Positions 1-8,814 of a stretch of DNA of 64,000 bases are shown one piece after another. Location of the stretch: assembly GCF_000993805.1 (NCBI RefSeq), contig NZ_CP009961.1, positions 334,001 through 398,000 on the forward strand. Direction: 5' to 3'. Origin of the DNA: Thermofilum uzonense. Lineage in GTDB: Archaea; Thermoproteota; Thermoprotei; Thermofilales; Thermofilaceae. The notes under the pieces are model-generated. The model saw only the letters and a program-made list of their open reading frames with translations, was not told the DNA's origin and searched no databases. The translations under genes and the position numbers were made by a program. Numbering within the stretch: the stretch's first letter is position 1; every line of letters begins with the position of its first letter.

Positions 1-2
1 TT

Positions 3-659
3 GAGGTAATCGAGATAACAGTGAATCCAGAGTGCCGAGACGATGTTCTGAGAACTGTCGAAAGGGCTAGGCAGTTATTACTCGGGTTAGAGCTTGTGGG
101 GGAGGAGCCTGGATTAGTTGTTCTGCAGTCCTTTACGAGGCCTGATTACGATCTGGACTCTTTAGTACAAAGGATGAGTTCTACAACCTTATCCATGTTG
201 AATCTCTCGTTCCGTGTTGTCGAGACAGGGGATCTTTCCCTAGCTGAAAAGATCTTATACATGGATGATATAGTCGACAGACTATACTTCCTTGCTGTAC
301 GAATAATAAGAAGCAGGATATCGGATCCCTCATATCCCAGCTCTGAAAAGGTGAAGCTTGTAGATACGAGAGTAGTTGTACGTAATCTGGAGAACCTCGG
401 AGACTTGCTGGAAGAATTTATACGCGCTGGGGTCGTGAAGGGTAAGGTTGACTGGGAGTTATACGACAGGCTAGCAAGCTTTCAAAAGAGGGTTGTAGCG
501 CTTGCTCTGGGAGAGAGTATTGTAAGGGAAAATATCTATGAAGAATACTTAACTCTCGAAGACAAGTTAGCCAGGGCAAGGGTCATATTGCCACCAAGGT
601 TTTATGAGACCTTAGAAGATATGAAGTCACTGTTAAAAGATATTCTTGACCTATCTTGA
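3..659 (+). CDS. PhoU-domain regulator, 5' end outside window
   Basis: The frame is open to the window edge, so the true start lies upstream; the first possible internal start is GTG at 21. About 218 residues are visible. The sequence is almost all helical and alternates acidic and hydrophobic positions in the manner of a PhoU three-helix bundle, with the segment KILYMDDIVDRLYFLAVRII typical of it. In archaea such proteins often carry an AbrB-like DNA-binding domain ahead of PhoU, and that part would be off the window. PhoU proteins modulate phosphate uptake and signalling in the cytoplasm. A glycerophosphodiesterase follows about 60 bases downstream, which fits a phosphate theme. The family call is by pattern only. 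Confidence 0.65.
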   Translation, partial: EVIEITVNPECRDDVLRTVERARQLLLGLELVGEEPGLVVLQSFTRPDYDLDSLVQRMSSTTLSMLNLSFRVVETGDLSLAEKILYMDDIVDRLYFLAVRIIRSRISDPSYPSSEKVKLVDTRVVVRNLENLGDLLEEFIRAGVVKGKVDWELYDRLASFQKRVVALALGESIVRENIYEEYLTLEDKLARARVILPPRFYETLEDMKSLLKDILDLS

Positions 660-686
660 ACAACCCTAACAATTATTATCTAGGGT

Positions 687-721
687 CAAAAGCTTTATCT
701 CTTTAATGTCACTTCGAATAC
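687..721 (+). promoter_or_regulatory. TATA-type promoter of the glycerophosphodiesterase gene
   Basis: An A/T-rich box (AAAGCTTTATCTCTTTAA) lies about 25 bases ahead of the TTG/ATG start pair and there is no Shine-Dalgarno sequence, so the transcript is probably leaderless. Confidence 0.45.
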
Positions 722-724
722 TTG

Positions 725-1390
725 ATGAGAACGAGCGTCCCGGTAATCGTCGGCCACAAGGCTAACCGAAAAAGCATACTACAAAAATATCTCAAGTTGA
801 CCTTGAAGTTCATCGAGTTTGACGTTAGCCTAGCTAATGGTCGTTTGGTTGTAAAGCACGGTGTAGAATCAGGAGCTCCCGGTGTTAAAAAGTTCATTAT
901 TAACTACGGGTACTTACTTATAGAAGGGAAAGATCCTATCTTAGCTCCTTCAAACCTAGAGGAGCATCTCAAAGAGATAGCGGGTAAGGCGGGAGTTTGG
1001 CTTGACGTCAAGAGTAGGGGTGTCGAGACAGAGGTTGTCCGGCTAGCCCTGAGCCATAGCATAAGCGACGTCATTGTCAGCACGGGCTTTCATAACATGC
1101 TAAGAAAGGTTAAGGAGAGCTATCCCAGTGTTTTAACTATGTTGGGAAATGTTGATTATCGCCCGGCAAACCCGATAAAAGAGGTTGAACTCGCACATGC
1201 TGACGGTGTTTCCATAAATGTCCACTACATCGATAAAGAACTGGTTGAGGAGTTACACTCTGTAGGCTACAAGGTCGCCGTTTGGACCGTGAACGACCCG
1301 CAGAAGGCGATGTGGTTAAAGGAACTTAATGTAGACTACATCATAACGGATATACCAGAAAAAATAACCAGGATACTTTTGGGGTCTTAG
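725..1390 (+). CDS. Glycerophosphodiester phosphodiesterase
   Basis: A cytoplasmic GDPD-family TIM-barrel enzyme of about 221 residues, expected to split glycerophosphodiesters into glycerol 3-phosphate and an alcohol. The family signatures are visible: an N-terminal GHKAN segment where most members have GHRG, then EFDVSLANGRLVVKHG, which supplies the metal-binding E-x-D and the second His, and near the end WTVNDPQKAMWLKELNVDYI followed by ITD. The length is normal for a compact archaeal GDPD. The start is ATG at 725; a TTG directly before it is an alternative. The 3' end overlaps the stop of the convergent asparagine synthetase gene by four bases. The substitution in the first His motif is mild and does not remove the His. 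Confidence 0.85.
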   Translation: MRTSVPVIVGHKANRKSILQKYLKLTLKFIEFDVSLANGRLVVKHGVESGAPGVKKFIINYGYLLIEGKDPILAPSNLEEHLKEIAGKAGVWLDVKSRGVETEVVRLALSHSISDVIVSTGFHNMLRKVKESYPSVLTMLGNVDYRPANPIKEVELAHADGVSINVHYIDKELVEELHSVGYKVAVWTVNDPQKAMWLKELNVDYIITDIPEKITRILLGS

Positions 1391-2355
1391 AGAGAGGCTA
1401 CAAAACCCGGGATCCGCGGGAAAGCCTGAACCTCTGCGATATGTTTTCGCTGTGTGAGCCAGCGTACAAGTCTCTCAACACCTATACCTGCACCGGCACT
1501 CGGGACTAGTAGGCCTTTCCTAGCTAAATCGAGAAAATACCTGTAAGAGTCGAGTAAAACCCTATCTCTTCCCATTTTATAAAGTATTTTCTCGTACTGC
1601 CACTCCCTCTCTGCTCCCGACAACACTTCCCCATATCCTCCGGGCAAAATTAGATCGTAGTTGTGCCATTCTCCAGTCTTGAAATCCTCGAAGTCGTAGA
1701 ACTCTCGGGGAATGTCTATTACCCAAAAAGGTTCTTCAAGGGTGGTAGAAGCCTGAATTTCCCAGTCTGAACCATACGTCTCCTCGAGATCCCGCCTCCT
1801 ATAGATTTTGAAAGGTGTAGAAGGCTTTTGTATTTCAACTCCGATCTCTCTGAATATGCTTGAGCAACACTCTTCGAGATGGTCAAATAACTCTGAAATC
1901 ACTCCTTCAACGAGGCGGAATATGTCTTCCCTTTTTGCCTCTCTAACTTCAAAGTCCAGCTGTGTGAACTCATATGCATGCCTGCCTGTGGAAGCGCGTT
2001 CTCTTCTTTCTATGCGAATGTTAGGGGATAACGTAAAGATTTTCTCGTAGCCTGCAGCAACAAGTATCTGTTTATGGAGAATCATGCTCTGGGTTAGCCT
2101 GACCCTTTCACCATAAATCTCTAGCTCGGGTCGGGTCTCGATACTGCTACCGGGGTCTGGCCAAAGGGGATCTGTAGCCTTACTTGTTACAACGGGTAGC
2201 AACCATATGAATCCCCTATCTAGGAATGACTTGGTGAGTGATTTCAGTGTCTCAGAGAAAATATAGAGAATATGTTTTTTCTCACTGTTTGCAAGTGAGG
2301 TGAAAATATCGGAGGTTAGGCTTGCATCAAACAGAACTTGTGTCTGGGCTTTCAT
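1387..2355 (-). CDS. asnA: Archaeal asparagine synthetase A (AsnRS paralog)
   Basis: A 322-residue protein with the class II aminoacyl-tRNA synthetase catalytic core but no anticodon-binding domain. Motif 2 is seen as RIERRERASTGRHAYEFTQL and motif 3 as GAGIGVERLVRW close to the C-terminus. Archaeal proteins of this shape make asparagine from aspartate, ammonia and ATP and are related to aspartyl/asparaginyl-tRNA synthetases. The free-standing catalytic domain with PGGYGEVLSGAERE, which resembles the AsnRS amino-acid pocket, argues against a tRNA synthetase. It starts at ATG, is monocistronic and converges on the GDPD gene. A role as an AsnRS-like enzyme without tRNA partner is the only serious alternative. 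Confidence 0.85.
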   Translation of the reverse strand: MKAQTQVLFDASLTSDIFTSLANSEKKHILYIFSETLKSLTKSFLDRGFIWLLPVVTSKATDPLWPDPGSSIETRPELEIYGERVRLTQSMILHKQILVAAGYEKIFTLSPNIRIERRERASTGRHAYEFTQLDFEVREAKREDIFRLVEGVISELFDHLEECCSSIFREIGVEIQKPSTPFKIYRRRDLEETYGSDWEIQASTTLEEPFWVIDIPREFYDFEDFKTGEWHNYDLILPGGYGEVLSGAEREWQYEKILYKMGRDRVLLDSYRYFLDLARKGLLVPSAGAGIGVERLVRWLTQRKHIAEVQAFPRIPGFVASL

Positions 2356-2501
2356 TCTTGTTTCACCTTTAGCGACAAATCCTATGCATATTATTCATAA
2401 AAGTCTATTTACAATATCTAGGAAAAAACTGCAATTTTATAGCCATTTTCCCTATAGAAATCAGAACAAAATACAAAAACACTTTGCTACTGTTATGAAA
2501 T

Positions 2502-4358
2502 TTATTTTAAGTAGAACTCAAGTTTCCTTAGAGCACTCTGAATATCTTCACTCCGAAACACTTTGGCTATTTCTTGCCTTATGGCTGAGGGAGCTAAAGA
2601 GGGTCTAACCCTAAGCCTTACAACTCTCTCTGGGGTTGCTATAGGTCCCACTTTCTCGCGTACAGCTTTCACAATCTCCTCCTCCTCGGCTTTTCCATAG
2701 TATATTACGAGAGGTGTTTCAAATTTGTCAGGGTTTTTCATAGGAACTGTAAGTGCCCATTCGACCGTCGGGTCCGACATTATGCTTTTTTCGAGTGCAC
2801 CAGGACTCAGCCTATAACCGCTAACCTTTAAGATTGCATCGGCGCGTCCCGCAGGGTATATGTAGCCGCTGTCACTCATAACTGCTAAGTCGCCTGTTTC
2901 GTAGTAACCCTTGTTCCACGATTCGAAAAATTCCTGTGACGCCTCTACTGGGGTTGAAGGCCAAGGACTCCTTATCACGAGCTTACCTGTTTTTCCTCGA
3001 ACAGGGATACCCGAATCGTCTACTACATCCACTGCAAATCCTGGAAAGGGAAGACCCGCAGAGCCGGGCTCGATGGGAGTGAACGTATAGTTTACGAGGT
3101 TACCCGTTAGGAAGGTGCCCACCTCACTCTGTATATACATGTCTAAGACAGGTATGCTCCCGTTTCTAGAGGATTGTGAGTCCACTATAGGGTAGGGCAG
3201 GGTTCCAAGGATCTCATAGCTCCAATGCCAGAATTCCGGCTCAAGTGGCTCAGCCGTTATTATTATCTCTCTTAGTGTATCATTCTTCGACTTGAAGATA
3301 GAGGGATCCTGTTTCGCTAGAATCCGTATAGCGCTTCCAGTCGTGATAAAAACCGTAACAGCGTAAGCATCGATTATGTCCAGCCACCTGCTCCAGCTAG
3401 GCCAGTCGGGGCCACCATTATATAGCAGGACTGTAGAGCCGAGCATTAGAGGACCGAAGAGCTGATAAGTTACTCCTGTTATCCATCCTGGCCAAACAGT
3501 ACAGAAGACGGTGTCCCTTGATCTAAGGCCTATCCATCTCGAAGTAGAGTATGCCTGTACGAGGAACCCGCCTGCCGCGTGTGTGATTGGCTTAAAGTCC
3601 TCTGCATAGCCGCTGTGAAGTCCGAAAAGCTTGTGGTTTGAGTCCACCACCACTTCTCGCGAGTTACAGGAGTATTCGAGAAGATCATCGTATTCCAAAA
3701 ATACTTCCTTATTTCCTGAACCCTCCAATATCACCAGAACACCCTTGGAGGACAAGCGTTCAAGATAACTTTTACTGTTCCCTAATACATCTATGTTTTT
3801 TCCACGACGCATGTACCTCGCTGTTACAAAAAGTGCTTTAGCATTCCTAGTAATAACACGTCTATACATCTCGTAGGGGCTAAAGCCGGTGAATACAGGC
3901 TCGAACGGCAGTCCAGCCCTTATCGCTGCGAGCATAAAGGCGAAGGCAGCGATCGTGGGTGGACTGTAAACAACTACCCAGTCGCCCTGACGCAACCCTA
4001 GGTTTTCAAGCGCGCAATGAATCTTCGCAACCATCATTTCCAGCTGTGCATAGCTTACCGCCTCAGCATCTCCATTCTCGTCCAATCCGATAAGAGCCGG
4101 TTTTCCCCACAGACTTGTTCCTCTATGCTTGCCTATGATGTTCTCGAAGGGGCTTAGGAGGCCCCCCGTGAACCATCTCGCATTGGGCCCCTCACCTGAT
4201 TTTATAGAACTCCATTTTCTCGACCACCTAAGCATATCGGCCTCTGAGCCCCAGAACTCCTCTAGTTTGCGGATACTCTCCTCATAGACCTTCCTGTATT
4301 CCTGTATCGGTATGGCTTTGTACCTCATTGATGGTGGGACAATCCTACGCGCGCTCAA
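2502..4358 (-). CDS. Degenerate acetyl-CoA synthetase-like protein
   Basis: The protein (618 residues) aligns over its full length with AMP-forming acetyl-CoA synthetases: the N-terminal region with EEFWGSEADMLRWSRKW, the region THAAGGFLVQAYSTSRW, VFCTVWPGWITG, a SEVGTF segment in place of TETGG, and YIYPAGRADAILKVSGYR. The nucleotide-binding P-loop (TSGSTGKPKG in active enzymes) is replaced at residues 247-258 by LHSGYAEDFKPI, and the C-terminal catalytic Lys (TRSGKIMRR) is replaced by APSAIRQEI, with Ala about residue 592. It may therefore not adenylate acetate. It starts at TTG, overlaps the MBL-hydrolase stop by four bases, and is the last gene of the hypC-hypE unit. Function unknown; a binding or allosteric role is possible. 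Confidence 0.75.
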   Translation of the reverse strand: MSARRIVPPSMRYKAIPIQEYRKVYEESIRKLEEFWGSEADMLRWSRKWSSIKSGEGPNARWFTGGLLSPFENIIGKHRGTSLWGKPALIGLDENGDAEAVSYAQLEMMVAKIHCALENLGLRQGDWVVVYSPPTIAAFAFMLAAIRAGLPFEPVFTGFSPYEMYRRVITRNAKALFVTARYMRRGKNIDVLGNSKSYLERLSSKGVLVILEGSGNKEVFLEYDDLLEYSCNSREVVVDSNHKLFGLHSGYAEDFKPITHAAGGFLVQAYSTSRWIGLRSRDTVFCTVWPGWITGVTYQLFGPLMLGSTVLLYNGGPDWPSWSRWLDIIDAYAVTVFITTGSAIRILAKQDPSIFKSKNDTLREIIITAEPLEPEFWHWSYEILGTLPYPIVDSQSSRNGSIPVLDMYIQSEVGTFLTGNLVNYTFTPIEPGSAGLPFPGFAVDVVDDSGIPVRGKTGKLVIRSPWPSTPVEASQEFFESWNKGYYETGDLAVMSDSGYIYPAGRADAILKVSGYRLSPGALEKSIMSDPTVEWALTVPMKNPDKFETPLVIYYGKAEEEEIVKAVREKVGPIATPERVVRLRVRPSLAPSAIRQEIAKVFRSEDIQSALRKLEFYLK

Positions 4359-4963
4359 ACTCGGTCAACCTCTAAGAGCACCACCTGAGTATACGGCTGA
4401 GTAAGCCTCTTGAATATACGCGCTTTGCTAATATCCTCCCAGTGGACGGGTATCGCGATGGAGGGTCGCAGGGTTTTAACGGCCTCGGAGGCCTCCTCTG
4501 GGGTCATAACACCATCCCCACCCACTGGCACCAACATTATGTCTAGTGGCTTGTTCTTGACGCTTAAAATTTCCTCTATTAGATCAGTGTCACCCATGTG
4601 GTATATCCTGGGCCCACTACGGAACTCCAAGACATAGCCAGCCCCGAAGCCTCTGGGATGCTTTACAGTCTCTTGAATGCCAAGATTGTAGGCATGTACA
4701 GCCTCAACTAATACTCCGTTGCTTAACTCGATACTCTCACCAGGAGCTATTCTATTCCCCCTGAACGGTGAGACTACAACCCGAGACCAATCCTCAGCAG
4801 GAGCATGCCTCGGGTGATCATGAGTATAGAGAGCGTAATCACAACGCTCGGGCTGCACGACATCAATGCATATACTGGTTCCTTCATAATCTAACCTGAC
4901 ACCAGCTAACCCCCTTCTCGAAACTTTAACACCCCCGAATCGCAAGGACTTCAACACGACCAC
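4355..4963 (-). CDS. MBL-fold metal-dependent hydrolase (UlaG-like)
   Basis: A 202-residue metallo-beta-lactamase-fold protein. The metal motif appears as THDHPRHA, a variant of HxHxDH in which the Asp is Arg. Downstream ligands are suggested by IYHMGDTD and by IPVHWED near the C-terminus, the pattern of short UlaG-like hydrolases. The start is GTG, immediately after the hypE stop codon, so the two are translationally coupled. The substrate cannot be read from the sequence. Its position between hypE and the defective acetyl-CoA synthetase-like gene suggests a shared but unknown role, which is inference. Confidence 0.75.
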   Translation of the reverse strand: MVVLKSLRFGGVKVSRRGLAGVRLDYEGTSICIDVVQPERCDYALYTHDHPRHAPAEDWSRVVVSPFRGNRIAPGESIELSNGVLVEAVHAYNLGIQETVKHPRGFGAGYVLEFRSGPRIYHMGDTDLIEEILSVKNKPLDIMLVPVGGDGVMTPEEASEAVKTLRPSIAIPVHWEDISKARIFKRLTQPYTQVVLLEVDRV

Positions 4964-6013
4964 CTAGCAAATCCTAGGGACGAGAACTCCTCTAGGCGGC
5001 TCAATTACCCTATAGCCTCCCACAGCCGTCTTAGACAAGACATAACTCTTGTACTTCTCGCTTTGTTTAACCTCCCCGATAATCCTGGCATTCTTAAAAC
5101 CGCTCGAGACAAGCCTCTCTAAGACAATATCTGCCTTCTCGGAAGCCACACTGAGCACAGCAACCCCCTCGCTTGCCAAATATACCGGGTCTACACCCAG
5201 CATCTCAGCATATCGCTTAACGGGTTCACGCACGGGTATATCCTCGTCTCTGACAACCATTATGAGCCCGCTCTCCTGCGCCCACTCATTCAATACGCCT
5301 GCGAGACCACCACGCGTGGGGTCCCGAGCTGCGTGAATATACCCCGCGAATTCTTCAAATACTGGTAGAAGTGGGGTCAAGGGCTTAGAGTCACTTTTTA
5401 AAAGTCCATGAGCTATCTCCTCCACATCTCCTAGTCCTAGCTGCGACATCAGGATAACGGTTCCGTGGTCACCGATATAATCTGTCACAATAATCTTGTC
5501 CCCCGGTTTAGGCTCGTCCACAATAGGGTATACGGCAACTCCTATACCAACGGTTGTTATCACGATGCGATCTAGTTGACCCTTAGGCATTACCTTGAAG
5601 TCACCTCCAATTAGAGCTACACCCTCTTTTTCCAGAACAGATATTAGGGAGTCCACAATTTCCTCTAGCGTTTTCAGGGGGAGCCCCTCCTCTGCGACGA
5701 TTGAGTCGAGCATGGCTATAGGTCTTCCACCCATCATCACGACATCATTTATCGAGCCGGACGCTGCTAGACTTCCAATGTTACCGCCGGGAAAGAAAGG
5801 AGGGTTAACAGTATAAGAGTCAACGCTTACCACTAAGAACTTACCGTCAGGCAACGGGATAAGGGAGCCATCGTCGGGTTTATCTATCCCGACACCCCCC
5901 TCGACACGCTTGAGGTTGTCTGTAACCCTGCTAAAGACTACTTTTCTGAGAAGCTCTATTGTCTCGCTTCCTCCCTGCCCGTGGGCAAGAGCAAGGGCAT
6001 CGATTTTACTCAA
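4964..6013 (-). CDS. hypE: Hydrogenase maturation protein HypE
   Basis: A 349-residue HypE. It begins LALAHGQGGSETIELL, carries the AIR-synthase-fold ATP-binding segments (IDKPDDGSLIPLPDG, GSINDVVMMGGRP, ARDPTRGGLAGVLNE) and ends in PRIC, the C-terminal Cys that is carbamoylated and dehydrated to thiocyanate during assembly of the [NiFe]-hydrogenase cyanide ligands. It starts at TTG seven bases after the hypC stop. HypD lies about 28 kb away and no hydrogenase subunits, hypF, hypA or hypB are in the window, so the pathway is dispersed in this genome. Confidence 0.96.
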   Translation of the reverse strand: MSKIDALALAHGQGGSETIELLRKVVFSRVTDNLKRVEGGVGIDKPDDGSLIPLPDGKFLVVSVDSYTVNPPFFPGGNIGSLAASGSINDVVMMGGRPIAMLDSIVAEEGLPLKTLEEIVDSLISVLEKEGVALIGGDFKVMPKGQLDRIVITTVGIGVAVYPIVDEPKPGDKIIVTDYIGDHGTVILMSQLGLGDVEEIAHGLLKSDSKPLTPLLPVFEEFAGYIHAARDPTRGGLAGVLNEWAQESGLIMVVRDEDIPVREPVKRYAEMLGVDPVYLASEGVAVLSVASEKADIVLERLVSSGFKNARIIGEVKQSEKYKSYVLSKTAVGGYRVIEPPRGVLVPRIC

Positions 6014-6020
6014 CCCGGGT

Positions 6021-6308
6021 CTACCTCTTCTTGAGCTCCTCTGCCAGCCTCAAAATATTCTTATACATTTGTGCCATTAGTTCGCCTTCCTCGCCTAAAG
6101 TCTCTCTTATGAAAGATATTTGTTCGAGTATACTTTCCTCTGTGAGCTTAGTTATAATAACGCCTGCATGAACCACCACAAGGTCGCCCTTCTCGACTCT
6201 ACCCTCCGATATTCCTATAAACACTTCACGTGTAATCCCGTCGCCATAGTCGACCTTAGCGACCTTGCCGTCAGTGTCCAGAACCACCGCCGAGGAACCC
6301 CAGCACAT
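6021..6308 (-). CDS. hypC: Hydrogenase maturation chaperone HypC
   Basis: HypC/HupF-family protein of 95 residues. HypC function needs a Cys directly after the initiator Met, and the internal ATG at 6308 gives MCWGSSAVV, so I place the start there and not at the upstream TTG (6326) that would add MKKLKS. The core KVAKVDYGDGITREVFIGI and GDLVVVHAGVIITKL is the small beta-barrel typical of the family, followed by a helical tail. HypC shuttles the Fe(CN)2CO unit between HypD and the hydrogenase large-subunit precursor. It is the first gene of the leftward hypC-hypE-MBL-ACS-like unit. Confidence 0.92.
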   Translation of the reverse strand: MCWGSSAVVLDTDGKVAKVDYGDGITREVFIGISEGRVEKGDLVVVHAGVIITKLTEESILEQISFIRETLGEEGELMAQMYKNILRLAEELKKR

Positions 6309-6412
6309 ACTCTTCAACTTTTTCAAAGTAACACGTTAATATATATTAATTGTAAAAAAGAGAATAAGAATAACGTCAACATCTATATAAGGCGCTTATC
6401 CCAGCTTGAACT
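6309..6412. promoter_or_regulatory. Divergent promoter region, hypC and ferredoxin-AOR units
   Basis: Two TATA boxes serve opposite directions. A symmetric TTAATATATATTAA at 6336-6349 lies about 35 bases ahead of the hypC ATG. CTATATAAG at 6383-6391 lies about 25 bases ahead of the ferredoxin GTG, which implies a leaderless transcript to the right. Confidence 0.6.
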
Positions 6413-6931
6413 GTGGCCCAGCAGATATTCATTCTACGCGACCCACTACGCTGCTCCGGATGCCGTTTATGCGAGGTCGCATGCTCTCTACACCATGAAG
6501 GTACTGTATGGCCGGAGGCCAGCAGAATAAGAGTATTCGAGTTATACCCTGGGGTGGACGTCCCCCAGACTTGTGCGCAGTGCAGGGACTACCCCTGCAT
6601 AAAGGCCTGTGGCCAGGCGGCTCTAAGGGTTGATGAGAAAACAGGTGCGGTTATAGTCGACGAGGCAAAATGCACGGGTTGCGGGGACTGTGTAAGGGCC
6701 TGTCCGGGCAAGGTCATGAGGCTACACCCGAAGACAGGTAAGGCGATGGTTTGCGACCTTTGCGGTGGTGAGCCGGAGTGCGTTAAGGCATGCCAGGATG
6801 CTGGCTTCCATGCTCTACAGGTTGTACCTTATGAGAGTGTTGCCCTCAAGATCTACTCAATATTCCCCGAGGAAGTGGCAAGGAGGCTGCACGAAACACT
6901 TTACGGGGGAGAAGAGGTGTTTCTAGGATGA
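6413..6931 (+). CDS. Four-cluster ferredoxin subunit partner of AOR
   Basis: A 172-residue iron-sulfur protein with sixteen Cys arranged for four [4Fe-4S] clusters: RCSGCRLCEVAC, TCAQCRDYPCIKAC, KCTGCGDCVRACP and VCDLCGGEPECVKAC. It resembles electron-transfer subunits that accompany tungsten/molybdenum oxidoreductases. The GTG start follows a TATA box at leaderless distance. The stop overlaps the start of the AOR gene (ATGA), so the two are coupled and it very probably carries electrons between the AOR and a soluble ferredoxin or other acceptor. No signal peptide is seen, so it acts in the cytoplasm. Confidence 0.88.
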   Translation: MAQQIFILRDPLRCSGCRLCEVACSLHHEGTVWPEASRIRVFELYPGVDVPQTCAQCRDYPCIKACGQAALRVDEKTGAVIVDEAKCTGCGDCVRACPGKVMRLHPKTGKAMVCDLCGGEPECVKACQDAGFHALQVVPYESVALKIYSIFPEEVARRLHETLYGGEEVFLG

Positions 6932-8814
6932 TCTACGGGTATCATGGTCGCCTATTAGATATAGACTTGTCCCATGAGAGAATAGGAGAGCATCCTCTAG
7001 AGGAAGAAGTTCTACGCGACTATATAGGGGGCCGCGGACTAGCCGCTTACATTCTTCTGCGAGAACTTGGCCATAGATGGGAAAATGTAGACCCCTTAGG
7101 GGAAGAGAACATACTACTCTTTCTAACAGGCCCTCTTACTGGATACTATCCCGGAGTTAAGCTGGCGGTATCAGGTAAGTCTCCACAAAGTAACGGCATT
7201 GTAGGGAGTGTGCTTTCCTCAGAGGTTGCTATTGAGCTCAAGGCGGCTGGATATGATGGTGTATTGGTCAGGGGTAAGGCTAGGGACCCCGTCTATGTAT
7301 ACATTGAAGGGGAACGGGTAGAGATAAGGGATGCAAGCCACCTATGGGGTCTAAACGGGCGTGAAACATTCAGTAGGCTGATGAAGGAGGTCTGGAACAA
7401 CCTTAAATCTAGGAATCTAGCCCGTCAAGGGTTGACAAAAGAGCCGAGCTTTGTCTACATTGGACCTGCAGGCGAAAACAAGGTCAGAACTGCAGCCGTT
7501 ATGGCTAAGCTGGCACACGCCGCCGGCTACGGTGGTTACGGAGCTGTCATGGGCTCAAAAAACCTGAAGGCACTCGTAGCAAAAGGATTTGGTCCCATGC
7601 CCAAGCCAAAGCACCCTGAGTGGGTCAAGCTCCTCATTAAAGAGTCCTGGAACAGGCTAAACCGGAGGACAACCTTCAAGCAGTGGGGTACGGGTTCAGG
7701 GGGCTACCAGACCGCCGCGCTAACGAGCAGTGAGCCTGTGAGAAATTGGCAGGAGGAATGGCACGACAACCGCGCTATGGGACAACAATACTTCGAGGCT
7801 CATTGGGTTAAAAGATTCTGGGCTGATTACGGGTGCCCCTCGGCCTGCATGAAAATATCCTACTTGAGGAGCGGGGCTAAAAAGGGTGCCCTTACAGACA
7901 CTCCGGACTACGAGCTTCAAGCCTACATGGGGCCAAATCTAGGCGTCTTCGAGCCTCGCAGCTGCATCTATTTGTCATCGATCGCTGACGACCTCGGCCT
8001 TTGCGGTATACAGACAGGTAATCTTCTAGGTTTTGTAGCCGAGCTCTACGAGAAAGGTCTGCTAAGCGAGAAGGATCTCTCAGGAGTTAAGCCGAAATGG
8101 GGGGATGCCGAGGCGTTTGCACGGCTTATGTTAATGATTGCTAAGCGTGAGGGGCTAGGGAAAATCATGGCTGAGGGAGGTTTTAGGTTTGCGCTTGAAC
8201 TTCAGAAACTCAAAGGAGTAGATGTGAGAAAATACCTTGTACACTCGAAGGGCATAGCTATAGGGGCTCACGGAGTCAGGAGCGGAAAAGACTATCTTCC
8301 CGAATTCTCTTACGCTACAAGCACACAAGGCGGAGACCACACATCAGCCCCCAGAAAACCATATGAGGCACCCTGGGGCGAACTATGGATGACCTTCCCT
8401 GATTCAGCGGTTATCTGCGCCTTTAATGCGGAGACAGACCTTATGTTCCAGTTTCTTGAAGCGATAACAGGGTTCGGGATCACCCGCGAGGAGTGGATGA
8501 ACGCTCATGCAAAAAGAATATTATCCCTCCAACGCGTCGCCCTTTTGCTCGGGGGACCAGACATATACTGGAGACCTCTAGAGGACGATGATCTTCCTCC
8601 ACGTTTCTATGAGCCGCTCCCCTCAGGTCCTTTCAAAGGTAAAGCTGTGGAAAAGGAGAAGATTGAAAAAGAGAGAGCGGAGTACTTCTCCTTCATGGGT
8701 TGGGACAGCCTAGGAATCCCCAAGGAGGAGACACTACAGAGCCTGAACATAGAGTTTGTGAGACCATTCTTGGCAAGAGTCAAAGGAAGAGTGAATAATA
8801 CGCAAGAAAATTAG
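6928..8814 (+). CDS. aor: Aldehyde:ferredoxin oxidoreductase, tungsten family
   Basis: The 628-residue protein shows the whole AOR family layout: DYIGGRGLAAYIL and LLFLTGPLTGYYPG at the N-terminus, KSPQSNGIVGSVLSSE, the pterin-binding GPAGENKVRTAAVMAKLAHA and GYGGYGAVMGSKNLKAL, and DDLGLCGIQTGN further on. The cluster site is unusual. AORs use C-x2-C-x3-C plus a distal Cys; here residues 300-307 read DYGCPSAC, so the first ligand is Asp300, with Cys303, Cys307 and the distal Cys497 kept. Asp can ligate [4Fe-4S] clusters in some ferredoxins, so function may survive with a shifted potential. Family members oxidise aldehydes to acids or the reverse with ferredoxin. Substrate unknown. Confidence 0.92.
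   Translation: MIYGYHGRLLDIDLSHERIGEHPLEEEVLRDYIGGRGLAAYILLRELGHRWENVDPLGEENILLFLTGPLTGYYPGVKLAVSGKSPQSNGIVGSVLSSEVAIELKAAGYDGVLVRGKARDPVYVYIEGERVEIRDASHLWGLNGRETFSRLMKEVWNNLKSRNLARQGLTKEPSFVYIGPAGENKVRTAAVMAKLAHAAGYGGYGAVMGSKNLKALVAKGFGPMPKPKHPEWVKLLIKESWNRLNRRTTFKQWGTGSGGYQTAALTSSEPVRNWQEEWHDNRAMGQQYFEAHWVKRFWADYGCPSACMKISYLRSGAKKGALTDTPDYELQAYMGPNLGVFEPRSCIYLSSIADDLGLCGIQTGNLLGFVAELYEKGLLSEKDLSGVKPKWGDAEAFARLMLMIAKREGLGKIMAEGGFRFALELQKLKGVDVRKYLVHSKGIAIGAHGVRSGKDYLPEFSYATSTQGGDHTSAPRKPYEAPWGELWMTFPDSAVICAFNAETDLMFQFLEAITGFGITREEWMNAHAKRILSLQRVALLLGGPDIYWRPLEDDDLPPRFYEPLPSGPFKGKAVEKEKIEKERAEYFSFMGWDSLGIPKEETLQSLNIEFVRPFLARVKGRVNNTQEN

Noticed and set aside
6309-6326. TTG start giving HypC six more residues
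   Set aside because: HypC needs Cys at position 2, which only ATG 6308 provides.
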